NCBI RefSeq assembly: GCF_029852145.1
Contig: NC_079973.1
Span: 2,046,001 to 2,110,000 of the forward strand
DNA length: 64,000 nt
Direction: 5' to 3'
Source of the DNA: Microplitis mediator
Taxonomy: Eukaryota > Arthropoda > Insecta > Hymenoptera > Braconidae
This document shows positions 13,618 through 23,858 of this stretch, one piece after another. Position 1 is the stretch's first letter, and each line of letters begins with the position of its first letter. A model generated the notes under the pieces. The model was given only the letters and a program-made list of their open reading frames with translations, did no database searches and was not told the origin of the DNA. The position numbers and the translations under genes are program-made.

Positions 13618-14935
13618 ATGTGGCGCCCAATCATCCTGGGGATTTTTCTCCAACTGACAACGACGATAGCGACGGCATCAAAAGTATCGGTGGTGCCACA
13701 CGATGTCTATCCAGGGTTCGAAGTTATGAAATTTCAAGGCGCTAAAAGACATGCGTCGAATTATCGTCTATTGGAGACTGGGTTCTCAAAATACTTCACC
13801 GTTCTGGACAGTGGTATGATGATGACAACGTCGGATTTAACGCCTCTAGTCAATAGGTCCGTTAATTTACTGGTGCTCGAAGAATTGGTCAATGGAACGC
13901 AGACACACGATGTTCACCTGTTTGTCATTAATCGTGGAAACATGCTGACGTTCACCCACGAGCATTTGGGACACGGTCAAGTGATGGAGAATTCACAGCC
14001 AGGGACATTGGTTGATGATTTTCCATTGCTCCATGCCGATGGCAATTTTCCGGTACACTATGTTATACAGCCGAATGAAAACGGCGAAAGGGCGTTCGCT
14101 TTAATGGAAGAGACTAGCGCGGAAACCGGATTCAATTTGACTGTTAAAAATTCCGAACAGGGCGTCAGAGTTGTCACCGCAAAACCTCTCGACAGAGAAG
14201 TTAAAAGCACTTACCAAGTAAATATAAATGCTTATGACGCAACATATATAAGTACATCGAAAATAAGTGGAGTTGTTACGGTAATTGACGAGAATGACAA
14301 CAGCCCGATGTTCGAACAGGAAGAATACAGTTTTGAAATGAGGCCTATTAATATTGAAACACTAGAGAAAGACGGGGCGCCAAAATGGAGGCGATTTGAA
14401 ACCATTGGTAAGGTAACAGCTAAGGATGCTGATGGGGATAAAGTTGCATACAAACTTATAACGCCGACAAACTTGATTATTATTGTACCGCAAACTGGCG
14501 AACTTGTGCTGGCTGACGAGCCAGATGCTACTGTAGATCAGGATACGGAAGTAGAAGTTATGATCGAGGCACACGATATTCGATCACCCACACGCAGTAC
14601 TTTGAGACCCGCACGAGCGGTTATTCGTTTTCTCACCTCGCAGTTTTTTGATACCGAGGACGTGCCAAAGGTTCATCACATCCAGAAACGCCGGGTTACC
14701 AGAGCGGTCCGACCTACTAAGAAAGTTGAGTTTTTCGAATCAGAAGGCGACGTCGAGGGTAAAATTGTTTTTTCATTGGAAAAAGAGACTGAAAAGGAGA
14801 CTTATAAGATTAGAGATGAAAACAAATGGGTTACGGTCGCGGAAAATGGTTCCGTCAGAGTTAAGGAAAAGTGGGATTACGAAGAACTTGGTCCTGAAAA
14901 GACTATTGACTTTTGGGTTACCATTAATAATGCAA
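13618..14935 (+). CDS. CadN: CadN coding exon 1: signal peptide, prodomain, first EC repeats
   Basis: This exon encodes residues 1-439 plus one base. Residues 1-20 look like a signal peptide (MWRPIILGIFLQL, then a small-residue stretch TTTIATA). A prodomain-like region follows, with VVPHDVYPGF near residue 25 and a DENDN calcium-binding linker at about 224-228. A basic stretch QKRRVTRAVRPTKK begins at residue 356 and resembles the conserved cleavage region of fly CadN. The exon ends in DFWVTINNA. The start was chosen because it is the first ATG after the acceptor and gives a signal peptide. The donor is GTGAGT at 14936, phase 1. The frame stays open by chance into the intron to a stop at 15004-15006; that tail is not coding. 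The N-terminal 350 residues are the least conserved part, as expected for a prodomain. Confidence 0.93.
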
Positions 14936-15504
14936 GTGAGTCTTATAAATTTATTCAACTTTCCGTTCCTATTAATTTTGTTATTTTTTTTGTTTTTATC
15001 AAATAAATTATACGTTTTATATTTTTCTGGAACTATTGGTCCCATACCCGAGGTTTGGTGTCTAATCTACCCAGACTCCGACTCGTGTCGATATAAACAG
15101 GGTACAATTTTAAATTTGTCGAGCTTTATTCACACCAGATCATTTTTCTCCATTCTATTGGTTTCGGCTGATTTTAGTCTCTTATTTGTTTTAAATAAAA
15201 TGGGATTTGCACAAACGTTTATACTTTTTTTAGTAAACTAGTTTAAGAAATTAGTCGCTATCACTAATATACATTTTTTGTATTTTTCACATCAATCATT
15301 GGCTGCCAGAGCTTCAATGTAAGTAGAAAAACTTTCTCTAGTCCATGCTACTAATAAACTAATCTTCAAATTTATTTATAGAGTAACAAAACTAATACTA
15401 TATATATATTATATATCATACTGTAATAAATTATACAGAGCTGTAATTTTTCTGGGTTTCGTGCGCTCGAGACATTAGACCGCTAATTGATGACATGGTT
15501 TTAG
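14936..15504 (+). other. CadN: CadN intron 1
   Basis: A 569-bp AT-rich intron from GTGAGT to TTTTAG. It includes a short TA repeat near 15400-15418. Open frames here are readthrough of the flanking exons. I see no RNA gene or conserved element in it. Confidence 0.8.
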
Positions 15505-15696
15505 ATACGGACAATCAGCGGGTTATAATAAACATCAAAGACGTTAATGATGAGTCACCTTACTTCATCAACAAGCCGCTTCCAATGCAAGCAGTGGTAC
15601 AACTCAACGCGCCTCCGAACACACATGTATTCACTCTACAAGCCCGAGATCCTGACACCGATCACAACATTCACTACTTCATTGTCAGAGATCGAA
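15505..15696 (+). CDS. CadN: CadN coding exon 2: EC linker and EC start
   Basis: The exon runs from after GGTTTTAG to before GTACGT, 192 nt, phase 1 at both ends. It encodes residues 440-503: TDNQRVIINIKDVNDESPYF, then a conserved stretch through QARDPDTDHNIHYFIVRDR. DVNDE and DPDTDHN are the calcium-binding linker and the DXD-type motif of the next EC repeat. The acceptor was placed at 15504, not at the earlier AG at 15438, because the earlier one would put a TAA codon at 15444 in frame, and because the chosen one completes an AAT codon with exon 1 and matches the family. Confidence 0.92.
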
Positions 15697-15813
15697 GTAC
15701 GTAATCAGTCAGTCCAATTAAAAACTCCCGTATTCTCACCTGGGATATCTGTTTCTATGTCGCGAATCCTCATCATTTGAATAGATTTTAATAATAAAAA
15801 AATATTTAAACAG

Positions 15814-16060
15814 CTGGTGGTCGATTCGAGGTCGACGAACGCTCGGGTGTTGTACGTACAAGAGGTGCAGATGTTTTTCAATTGGACATGGAGTACGTAT
15901 TGTACGTCAAAGCTGAAGATCAGAATGGAAGAATCGATGAGAAACATTTTCAGTCGACGCCTGAAGAACGCTTATCAATCGTCGGGGGTAAACGTGCACC
16001 GCAATTTTACCTCCCTACTTATGAAACTGAAATTCCAGAAAACCAAAAAAAAGATACTGA
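15814..16060 (+). CDS. CadN: CadN coding exon 3: EC repeat segment
   Basis: The exon encodes residues 504-585, beginning at the split Thr codon of RDRTGGRFEVDERSG. It carries VKAEDQNG (calcium ligand motif), FQSTPEERLSIVGGKRAPQF, where the usual DXNDN linker is replaced by a conserved GGKRAP linker, and ends in EIPENQKKDT. The donor GTAAGT at 16061 is strong. The acceptor AAACAG follows an A-rich stretch instead of a pyrimidine tract, but the intron is only 117 bp, a size at which insect introns often splice by intron definition. Confidence 0.92.
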
Positions 16061-16958
16061 GTAAGTATTTTTTTTGAGTATAGAGAAGGGCAAAATGGGG
16101 CACTCCCAAAATTTTATAAAATAATTTTATTTTGTAAATGATCCAGCAGTTAACAATCAACAATTTTTGATTTTTTTTTTCAGTCAATCAGTTGCGAAAA
16201 AAAAAAACTAAAAAAATGCACATGTAGAAAATAAAAAAATCTACAAGTGCAATTTTTCAAAATATTTTTTTTTTTATAATTTATCCTTTTTTTAAATTCA
16301 AAAAATTATTTGACGTTTGCTAACATCAGTATCATTTTTTAAAATGGGTTTTAAATATTTAAAAATAAATTTTGTAAATATAATTGAGTATTTTGAATTT
16401 TTGTTTTTACTGTTTTCGAAAAATTTTTTTGTAAAAAAATTGCGTGAAATCAATTTGATTTTTTTTATTATCAATTTACAATAAAAGAACTGTCATATTT
16501 TTTATGATCCTGAAGTTAAGACAATTTAAAATTTTCGGATTTTTTTTTTCAACGAATAAATTGCAAAAAAAAAAAAGTTAAAAAATGCACATGTAGAAAA
16601 TTAAAAAAACTATAGGTGTAATTTTTTAAAATATTTTTTTTTTCATAATTTAATGTTTAAAAAAGAACCCAAAAGTTATTTTAAGAATTAACTTGAAATT
16701 TTTTTTTTAACGGCAGCTGGAAATTTTTTCTATTCCATTTGAGTCCCCGAACACTTAGTATTTCAAGTACCCCGTTTTGCCCCTCCCCCTACATACATAT
16801 TTACAAATATGTAGAGAGAATTCAAATAATTTTCACCTGCATTTAAATTTAGCACAATGGAACTCTAAGTAAAAACTTCATTTTCCATAATCATTTTCAC
16901 TTGAAAAATAATAATTTTTTTTTTTTTTTGTACCTAAATTTAATAATTATTCTTTCAG
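16061..16958 (+). other. CadN: CadN intron 3 with nested MITEs
   Basis: An 898-bp intron, most of which is transposon. An outer element with ends GGGCAAAATGGGGCA (16088) and TACCCCGTTTTGCCC (to 16783) holds one complete and one truncated copy of the short GAAGTTAGC family. No coding sequence. Confidence 0.7.
16088..16783. mobile_element. MITE with GGGCAAAA termini, carrying two nested short elements
   Basis: The 15-bp ends are inverted and match at 13 of 15 positions (GGGCAAAATGGGGCA against the reverse complement GGGCAAAACGGGGTA). The interior has no open frame and is made largely of two copies of another family (16139-16335 and from 16504). A related 8-bp terminus GGGGCAAA bounds 10253-10524. 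Superfamily is not determined, because I could not define a target duplication. Confidence 0.6.
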
Positions 16959-17178
16959 TATTATTTCCGTGAAAGCTAAATCATTTGCTGATCGTGAAAT
17001 CCGGTATACCTTGAAAGCGCAGAGTCAAGGTGCCGCGGGAACTTTCAATATTGGACCAACCTCTGGGATTGTTAAACTTGCTAAAGAGTTAGACTTTGAA
17101 GATGTAAGACAGCCTCATGTTTATACGCTAGTTGTAACCGCTACCGAAGACTCAGGTGGTTTCTCAACTTCAGTAGGG
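16959..17178 (+). CDS. CadN: CadN coding exon 4: EC repeat segment
   Basis: The exon encodes residues 586-659. It completes an Asp codon and reads IISVKAKSFADREIRYTLK, then a typical EC core (FNIGPTSGIVKLAKELDFED, YTLVVTATEDSGGFSTSVG). LDFED and ATEDSGG are standard cadherin strand and calcium motifs. The acceptor TTCTTTCAG and donor GTAAGC at 17179 are both good. The exon ends in phase 0. Confidence 0.93.
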
Positions 17179-17689
17179 GTAAGCTAGACCATTAGTTTAT
17201 GTGTACATATTAATAACTTAGTAAACTGCCTGTTTATTATTCTCAATAATTAATTTTATATTTTTCAATTAAGAGTTTTTCCGTTAAAAATATTTAAAAA
17301 AAGCACTTTGTGATTAAACGAGTTGTTTAATTTTGTAGTAAAAACTGTCACGCTAAAACGTACTTCAACTTTGAGCGATAAAAAATCTAAATAAATTACT
17401 GGGATGTTTTAACGGTAAAAAATAAAAAATAAATAAAACTATTTTATAAATTAATTGTCAAACTTTTGACTAATGAACCCTCGCTCCTCCTTTTTTATCG
17501 TATGATAAATATTTTATAATAACTTTAAACTTTTTATACGCGTTCTGACGTTGTTTAATTAGTTTTAATTTTTTAGTTGACAAACTTTGTCAATTAATTA
17601 AAGTATAAAATTTCGCGTTTTTTGATAAATTTTTAATTAACAATAATAATAATGACAATAAACTAATTTTTTATTGTGGCATTTTACAG
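17179..17689 (+). other. CadN: CadN intron 4
   Basis: A 511-bp AT-rich intron ending in TTTTACAG. I see no repeat family, gene or structured element in it. Confidence 0.75.
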
Positions 17690-17966
17690 CTAACGATTCG
17701 TGTTACTGACGTCAATGACAATGCGCCAAAATTTGAGCTTCCGGACTACCAAGCCCACAATGTAGACGAAGACATTCCGCTGGGCACAAGTATTCTCAAA
17801 GTAAAAGCCACCGATGCAGATTCCGGCGCCAACGCAGATATTGAATATTTGGTATCTGACGATCACTTTAGCGTGGATTCTAGTGGGATTATCGTCAACA
17901 ACAAACAACTTGACGCTGATAACAACAATGCATATTATGAATTTAGTGTGACAGCCAAAGATAAAG
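17690..17966 (+). CDS. CadN: CadN coding exon 5: EC repeat segment
   Basis: The exon encodes residues 660-751 plus one base. It opens with LTIRVTDVNDNAPKFELPDY, a canonical linker, then HNVDEDIPLGTS, a calcium motif ATDADSGANA, and VDSSGIIVNNKQLDADNN; it ends in VTAKDK. The donor GTATTA at 17967 is weaker than its neighbours' but is fixed by phase: the split Gly codon is completed by exon 6. Confidence 0.92.
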
Positions 17967-19104
17967 GTATTATCGTTATTAAGTTACCGAACAATCTCAA
18001 TAATTACACGAGTCGAAATGTTAGACGTAAATTGAACATTCAAAATGAAGGTTTGACGTTTTTATAGGAACCAAATGGTAACTTTGTAATCATAATCTAC
18101 ACAGAGATAATTTTTTAATAAAATTTATCTTACAATTTAGAATGTGCCTGAAGATCGGAACGTTTTTCACGCAGCGAAAATGAAAATAATTCATGAAATT
18201 TGTGGCTAAAGGCGACTTAAGTAGTTGGAGGTGGCCTGTCATTTTCGGATGACGTGCGAAACATTTCCGAAATCTAGATCCAGTAGATATTTTACTTGTT
18301 ATTTCTTTTTTTTATTTTCGTTCCGCGAAAAACGTTCCGATCTTCAGGTACATAATTTAGAGTAGACCTGCGCTAAAAAAAAAATAAATACGGGAAGAGA
18401 ATAAAAACTGACTCCGTTTGTTTTACTTTTTGACTTTTTATATAAAAATTACTCGAAATTGGGTTTTCTACCCCATAATTGAACACTATCTAGAAAGGGA
18501 ACTCATTTATCGGAGCCCAGTTTTACTCGCAATTAACGAGTAAATTTTATTAGATGATTCTTTCCGTGTAGAAACATGAAACTGAAAAGAATTTTTTTTA
18601 AATTCAAAATTTTTGCTAGGCCTTTATTTCCCGGTATCTGCCTTAAGAGCCAGAAGGGCGTTATAAAAAATTTTTGAGAATTGACGTGATTATAATCCAG
18701 TACAAAAATTGATAAACAAATTTTTGTTATAACTATACATTTGAAATTTACTCCGAAGGGGAGTTTATTTTGATATTAAAATTCCGAATCAGAGTGAACG
18801 TAAATTGAAATGTAATTCAGATCACTCCGAAATCACTCAGCTGAAAAAATAAACTTCCTATTCACTCCACATGCAGATTGATTTTTTTTTAACTCCGGAG
18901 CTCCAGAATTTTTCAATAAAATCCATAATCACTCCGAATGCACTCATTGTAAATTTAAATAGATTTTAATTACATTTTGGATAATTAAAAAACCGTCAAT
19001 TCAAATCTTTAATATCAAAAACGTTTAATTTACGTCTAATATTTCGGCTCCGACGATCTCAAAAAATTTCAAACACTAATTCGTTGTCTAAAAAAAAATA
19101 ACAG
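17967..19104 (+). other. CadN: CadN intron 5 with a MITE and CTCCGA-type repeats
   Basis: A 1,138-bp intron. It contains the inverted-repeat element at 18145-18351 and, around 18730-18950, a patch of repeated ACTCCGAA / TTCGGAGT words like those at 10300-10440, 44220-44310, 45310-45540 and 52160-52270. No coding sequence seen. Confidence 0.7.
18145..18351. mobile_element. MITE of the GATCGGAACGTTTTTC family
   Basis: About 207 bp with inverted ends: CTGAAGATCGGAACG on the left and CGTTCCGATCTTCAG on the right, followed inward by TTTTTCACGCAGCGAAAATG-like arms. A second nearly full copy lies at about 4609-4823, and fragments at 1527-1660 and 2438-2505. There is no open frame, so it must be mobilised by an enzyme from elsewhere. 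Confidence 0.7.
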
Positions 19105-19700
19105 GAAGTCCGTCAAAAACTGGAACAGCGACGGTTCGCATTTACACGAAGAACAAAAACGACGAGGAGCCAAAATTTTCTCAGCAAGTGTACACGCCCA
19201 ATGTGGACGAGAACGCCGGGCCTAACACCTTGGTGACGACCGTAGTCGCGTCCGATAAAGACGGTGACAACGTACGCTTTGGTTTTGTTGGAGGTAGCAC
19301 TTCATCAGGGCAGTTCGTCATTGAGGAGATAACCGGCGTTATTCGTCTACAAGGCGATAAAATATCACTCGACCGTGATAAATATGAACTTAACGTCACG
19401 GCGATGGACGACGGCGCTTGCTGTCCGGAAGGAAAAAATAATATCCACACCAGCACTGCTGTTGTTGTCGTATTTATTACTGACGTAAATGACAACAAGC
19501 CGGTGTTCAAGGATTGCGGCAGTTACTCACCAAAGGTTGAGGAGGGCGCGCCGAATGGCAGCCCTGTTATTAAAGTGCAGGCCACTGACGAAGACAAAGG
19601 AGTCAACGGTCAAGTAAAGTATTCAATTGTACAGCAGCCCAATCAGAAAGGTACCAAATTCACTGTTGACGAGGAAACTGGTCAGGTTTCGACTAACAAA
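19105..19700 (+). CDS. CadN: CadN coding exon 6: two EC repeats
   Basis: The longest internal exon, 596 nt, residues 752-950. Order of motifs: SPSKTGTATVRIYTKNKNDE linker, VYTPNVDENAGPNTLV, ASDKDGDNVRFGFVGG, LDRDKYELNVTAMDDGACC, the linker FITDVNDNKPVFKDCG, VEEGAPNGSPVIKV, ATDEDKGVNGQVKYSI, and FTVDEETGQVSTNK at the end. The CC and DC cysteines match the fly pattern. Acceptor AATAACAG and donor GTATGT at 19701, phase 0 at the end. Confidence 0.94.
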
Positions 19701-19786
19701 GTATGTTCCCGTTTTATTGACGTTTTTTTTATCCACGTTCTGTTTATTGATTGCGGAGAGATTCCTAATTGCTTTGTCTTGCTCAG

Positions 19787-19933
19787 GTGTTTGATCGTGA
19801 AGGAGATGACGGGAAATTTGTATCGGTCACAGTGAAAGCTACCGATCAAGGAGAGCCTTCACTAGAAGGTGTCTGTTCATTTACCGTCGAAATAACAGAC
19901 GTCAATGATAACCCGCCTCTTTTTGACCGTCAG
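19787..19933 (+). CDS. CadN: CadN coding exon 7: end of an EC repeat
   Basis: A 147-nt exon, phase 0 on both sides, residues 951-999. It reads VFDREGDDGKFVSVTVKATD, then QGEPSLEGVCSFTVEITDVN and DNPPLFDRQ, so it ends exactly at a calcium-binding linker. The acceptor is TTGCTCAG, the donor GTAATT at 19934. The preceding intron is only 86 bp, and the upstream frame reads through it by chance. Confidence 0.93.
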
Positions 19934-21840
19934 GTAATTTATTAGTATTAATAATAATGATTTTTTTTTTTTTTCAATGACATCTACACTTAAAATCGGC
20001 ATTGAAAAATTTAAAAGTCTATTTTTTTTATTTATTTCACATGAGTTTAAATTTTAAAAGCGAATTGAAGTGAATTTTTTATTTTTATCTGCCTGATATT
20101 TTATTTAAAATGACAAAAAGTTTGCTCTTTATTTTCTGCAAAGAAATAAATAAGATTATCTTAATTAAATCATGAGAAAGGTTCCTGAATATTAAAAAAT
20201 ATTGTTTTAGGAAATGAAATTTATAATTCATGGAAGTACAAGACTTGTAACTGAATTGAGTTCGGGTACCGGTTTGGAACTGAATTATTTTTATCAATTT
20301 CTTATAAATTTTATAAGGAAACGCTTTTTCTTTCTCTTTCTTCCCCACAGTTAAGAGGAGAATCTGAGCTTAAATCCGCTTGGATTTAAAAATTATTAGA
20401 TTTTAAAATTACATTTCAAGTGCCGATAAATTTCATTTTTTTTTTTTTTTTATAAAAATAAGGAAACATTTATATTAGGGGTGTGCGAATATCGTTCGAA
20501 TCGAATATAAATATTCGATTCGAATCGAATAATTCAAAAAATTTCGAACAATTCGCGAATTATCGAAATATCACTAGATTTTTTTATTGTCTCCAATTTG
20601 AATTCCATTACATCGTGTATTAAAATATTCTACTTACGAATAATACTTTTTGATTAAAAATCAATTACCCGGAGAAAATAATTGCTCAATTTCAATGATA
20701 GTAAAGTTAGCGGACTTCTGACAATTAAAAAAATTTTGAAATAATAAATTAAAATGTTTATAAACCAAAAATAAAAAATTGCATATTTAGAAAATTCAAA
20801 ATTACGTACATGCATTTTTTTTAAATTTTATAATTTGAATAATTCAATTTTTTATATGCAATTAAAAAATTGTCGTATGTCTGCTACATTTCCACTCATT
20901 CAATTTCAATGTATGTTCATCTTTGTCAGTAACATAAAAAAACTAGATACTAATATTGGCAAGAGATCTTTTCAATTAATTTTGGATTTTATAATTATTA
21001 ATTTCCGTTTGAACAAAAATTTGTAGAAAATTTTCATACTAATTTTTCTATTCGTGTAATTATCTTTCATGATTTAAATGAAATGTATATTAATTGTTAA
21101 TTTCATATTTAAATATCGAACATAACAAACTCTGAATTCAAAATACTCGAAAATTTGCGAATAAAATAATAATTCGCGAATAATTCGGAAATAATTATGA
21201 TCTCGAAGTTAGCAGACGATTAAAAATTTTTAGATTTTTTTTTTAACAATTAAATTTGAAGAAAAAAAAAAAATTTTAAATATGCACAAGTAGAAAATTT
21301 AAAAAACTACAGGTGCAATTTTTTTAAATATTTTTTTTTTTATAATTTACCGTCTAAAAAAAAGTCCAAAAATTATTAGACGTCGGCTAACTTCAGTATC
21401 ATAAAAAATTACGATACTGAAGTTAGCCGACGTCTAATAATTTTTGGATTTAAAAAAAAAGATAATTTATAAAAAAAAAATATATTTTAAAAAATTGCAC
21501 TTGTAGTCTTTTTAATTTTCTACATGTACATTTTTTCAGTTTTTTTTATTTTCAAATTTAAGTGTTCAAAATAAAATCCGAAAATTTGAAATTGTCTGCT
21601 AACTTCAAGATCGTAAAAAATTCGAATTATTCGATTCGAGTTTCGAATCGAATATTAATATTCCATTCGGAACGAATAATTCGTAAGTTCAAATTATTCG
21701 CACACCCCTAATTTATATATTAAGGAAATAATTATTAATAAAAATGTAGAGAAAATTTATACTTTGACTATTAAGGGTAGATTTTTTTTTTTAATTGATT
21801 GATTATTTTATCATAAATATTAATTATGAAATATTTTCAG
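19934..21840 (+). other. CadN: CadN intron 7 with a hAT-like element
   Basis: A 1,907-bp intron. About two thirds of it is the insertion at 20476-21710. The remainder is AT-rich spacer. Confidence 0.75.
20476..21710. mobile_element. hAT-like non-autonomous transposon with exact 8-bp target duplication
   Basis: The element begins TAGGGGTGTGCGAATA and ends TATTCGCACACCCCTA-like (ATTATTCGCACACCCCTA). It is flanked on both sides by ATTTATAT (20468-20475 and 21711-21718), an 8-bp duplication typical of the hAT superfamily. The subterminal regions repeat ATTCGATTCGAATCGAAT-type words in both orientations. There is no long open frame, so it is non-autonomous. Two copies of the GAAGTTAGC short element (21197-21402 and, inverted, 21411-21614) sit inside, head to head. 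Confidence 0.88.
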
Positions 21841-22032
21841 AAATATGTGGAGAATGTGAAACAAGACGCGAGTATTGGAACAAATATCCTGAGAGTGTCG
21901 GCGTCAGACGAAGATGCCGACAACAACGGAGCGATTATTTACTCGTTAAGTTCCCCGAGTAATAACCAGGATCTCGAGTACTTTGAAATCCAACCAGAAT
22001 CCGGTTGGATTGTACTAAAGAAGGCTTTAGAC
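21841..22032 (+). CDS. CadN: CadN coding exon 8: EC repeat segment
   Basis: A 192-nt exon, phase 0 both sides, residues 1000-1063. It encodes KYVENVKQDASIGTNILRVS, the calcium motif ASDEDADNNG, and EIQPESGWIVLKKALD. The final LD is the first half of the cadherin LDRE motif; the second half comes from either alternative exon 9. Acceptor ATATTTTCAG, donor GTGAGT at 22033. Confidence 0.94.
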
Positions 22033-22860
22033 GTGAGTATCTATTAATACGCGGTAATTATTACTGTATTATTAAATAATTTTTAGCCATTATCATGAGC
22101 GTACGTCGTACGGTCTCTGGAATAGCGTAAGCGCTCGTTGTATTGCTGTACAAATAAGCGAAGCCAGTATACAAGTAAACATTCGTCTTTCGAGTATACG
22201 AGTTTGGATGCTTTATAAAAAATGTTAATAAAAAAACCATCTATTGTAAATATTTATTAATATGGCAAAAACTCAAGTTAATTTTATAATTTTATATTTT
22301 TTAATTATATTTTTTTAATTTATTGTGGACACGCTTTAATTGTGTAGCGGGCGCATTCGCATTCCAGAGTCGCCTATTTAGACTGTAGATAATATACATT
22401 ATTTTAATTATTATATATATATTATATATTATATATTTCAAACTGGAGTGTACACCATCTGCCGAAGTATTGAAAACTATTTGCGCTAAAAATACGTTAC
22501 TACACGATCAGTATGTTGTTTTTGCTGTTTTTTTATCGCGATAATAAGTTTTTGATAATATTTATTATTGTTATTATTGTTGTTATTATTATATATATCT
22601 ATATATATGTTATATATAATAATCGTTTTTTAACTCGATCCATTATTTATATATATCATATTCACTAATATATACTGCAACGAAAATAAGTTTCGTTTTT
22701 ACGGCACTTGTATAGAATTTTTAATTCCCATTGATATGCACAATGTGTTTCACTATGGTAAATACTTAGCTACTGCCTGAATTCCTTTTTAAATGCTTCA
22801 CGTACCTGAATCGATCAGACCTATTCGGGCTATTATTTTTTTTTATTTAAACTTTTTTGT

Positions 22861-23858
22861 GATCCTGAAGTTGGCAGACGATTAATTATTTTTGGATTTT
22901 TTTTTCTACTATTTAATTACGAAAAAAAAAAAAATAAAAAAATGCACGTGTAGGAAATTTGAAAAACTAGAGGTGCATTTTTTTTTTTTTAATTTATCGA
23001 TCTTAAGAATTCAAAAATTAGTAGTCAAACAAATTTGTATCATTCTCTTATGAATAATCCTGAAGCTAGCAGACAATTAGCAATTTTCGGATTTTTTTTC
23101 AACAATTCAATTACGAAAAAACAAAAAATAAAAAAATACACATGTAGAAAATTTTAAAAACTACAGGTGCAATATTTTCAAATATTTTTTTTTTTATAAT
23201 TTACTGTTTAAAAAAAAATCAAAAAATTATTAAACGTCGGCTAACTTCAGTGTCATTTTTATGATTATGAAGTTGGCAGACAATTATTAATATTTGATTT
23301 TTTTTTCTACTATTTAATTACGAAAAAAAAAAAATTAAAAAAATGCACATGTAGGAAATTTAAAAAACTATAGGTGCATTTTTTTTTTTTAATTTATTGA
23401 TTTTAAAAATTCAAAAATTAGTAGTCAAACAAATTCAGTGTCATTCTTTTATGATTCTGAAGTTGACGGACAATTTATAATTTTTGAATTTTTTTTTCTA
23501 CTGTTTAATTACGAAAAAAAAAAAAACTAAAAAAATACACATGTAGGAAATTAAAAAATCTACAAGTGCAATTATTCAAAATATTTTTTTTTTTTATAAT
23601 TTATCATTTTTTTAAGAATTTGAAAATAAGTAGTCAGCCAAAATCAGTATCACTTTAAATGATTCTGAGATTGGCAGACAATTGACAACTTTCGAATTTT
23701 TTTTCTACTAACTAATTACAAAAAAAAAAAAAACTAAAAAAATGCACGTGTAGAAAATTAAAAAATCTATAAGTGCAATTATTTAAAATATTTTTTTTTT
23801 TTATTATTTAGTTCTAAAAAAAATCCAAAGAGTAGACGTCGGCCAAATTCAGTATCAT
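22861..23858. repeat. Five-copy head-to-tail array of a short MITE
   Basis: Five units start at about 22861, 23054, 23261, 23451 and 23659. Each begins with a variant of ATGATCCTGAAGTTGGCAGAC, has a middle section TGCACATGTAG followed some 15 bases later by CTACAGGTGCA, and ends with a variant of GCTAACTTCAGTATCAT. The two ends are inverted copies. Unit length is about 185-205 bp. Single or paired copies of the same unit lie at 16139-16335, 16504-16690, 21197-21402, 21411-21614, 34603-34786, 56165-56344 and 56351-56556. Confidence 0.85.

Noticed and set aside
14232..14574. Minus-strand open frames over CadN exon 1
   Set aside because: Shadows of the real exon with no domain of their own; the same holds for 19181-19510.
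14936..15241. Open frames running past exon 1 (to 15006) and in another frame (14648-15241)
   Set aside because: They read through the GTGAGT donor into intron 1; protein similarity stops at the donor and resumes at 15505.
15439..15504. Earlier acceptor at 15438 for exon 2
   Set aside because: The phase would fit, but a TAA codon at 15444 would end the protein; the AG at 15504 restores the family sequence.
22861..23858. CRISPR-like spaced repeats
   Set aside because: Units are about 190 bp with inverted ends, diverged, and without constant short repeats and unique spacers; eukaryotic MITE array.
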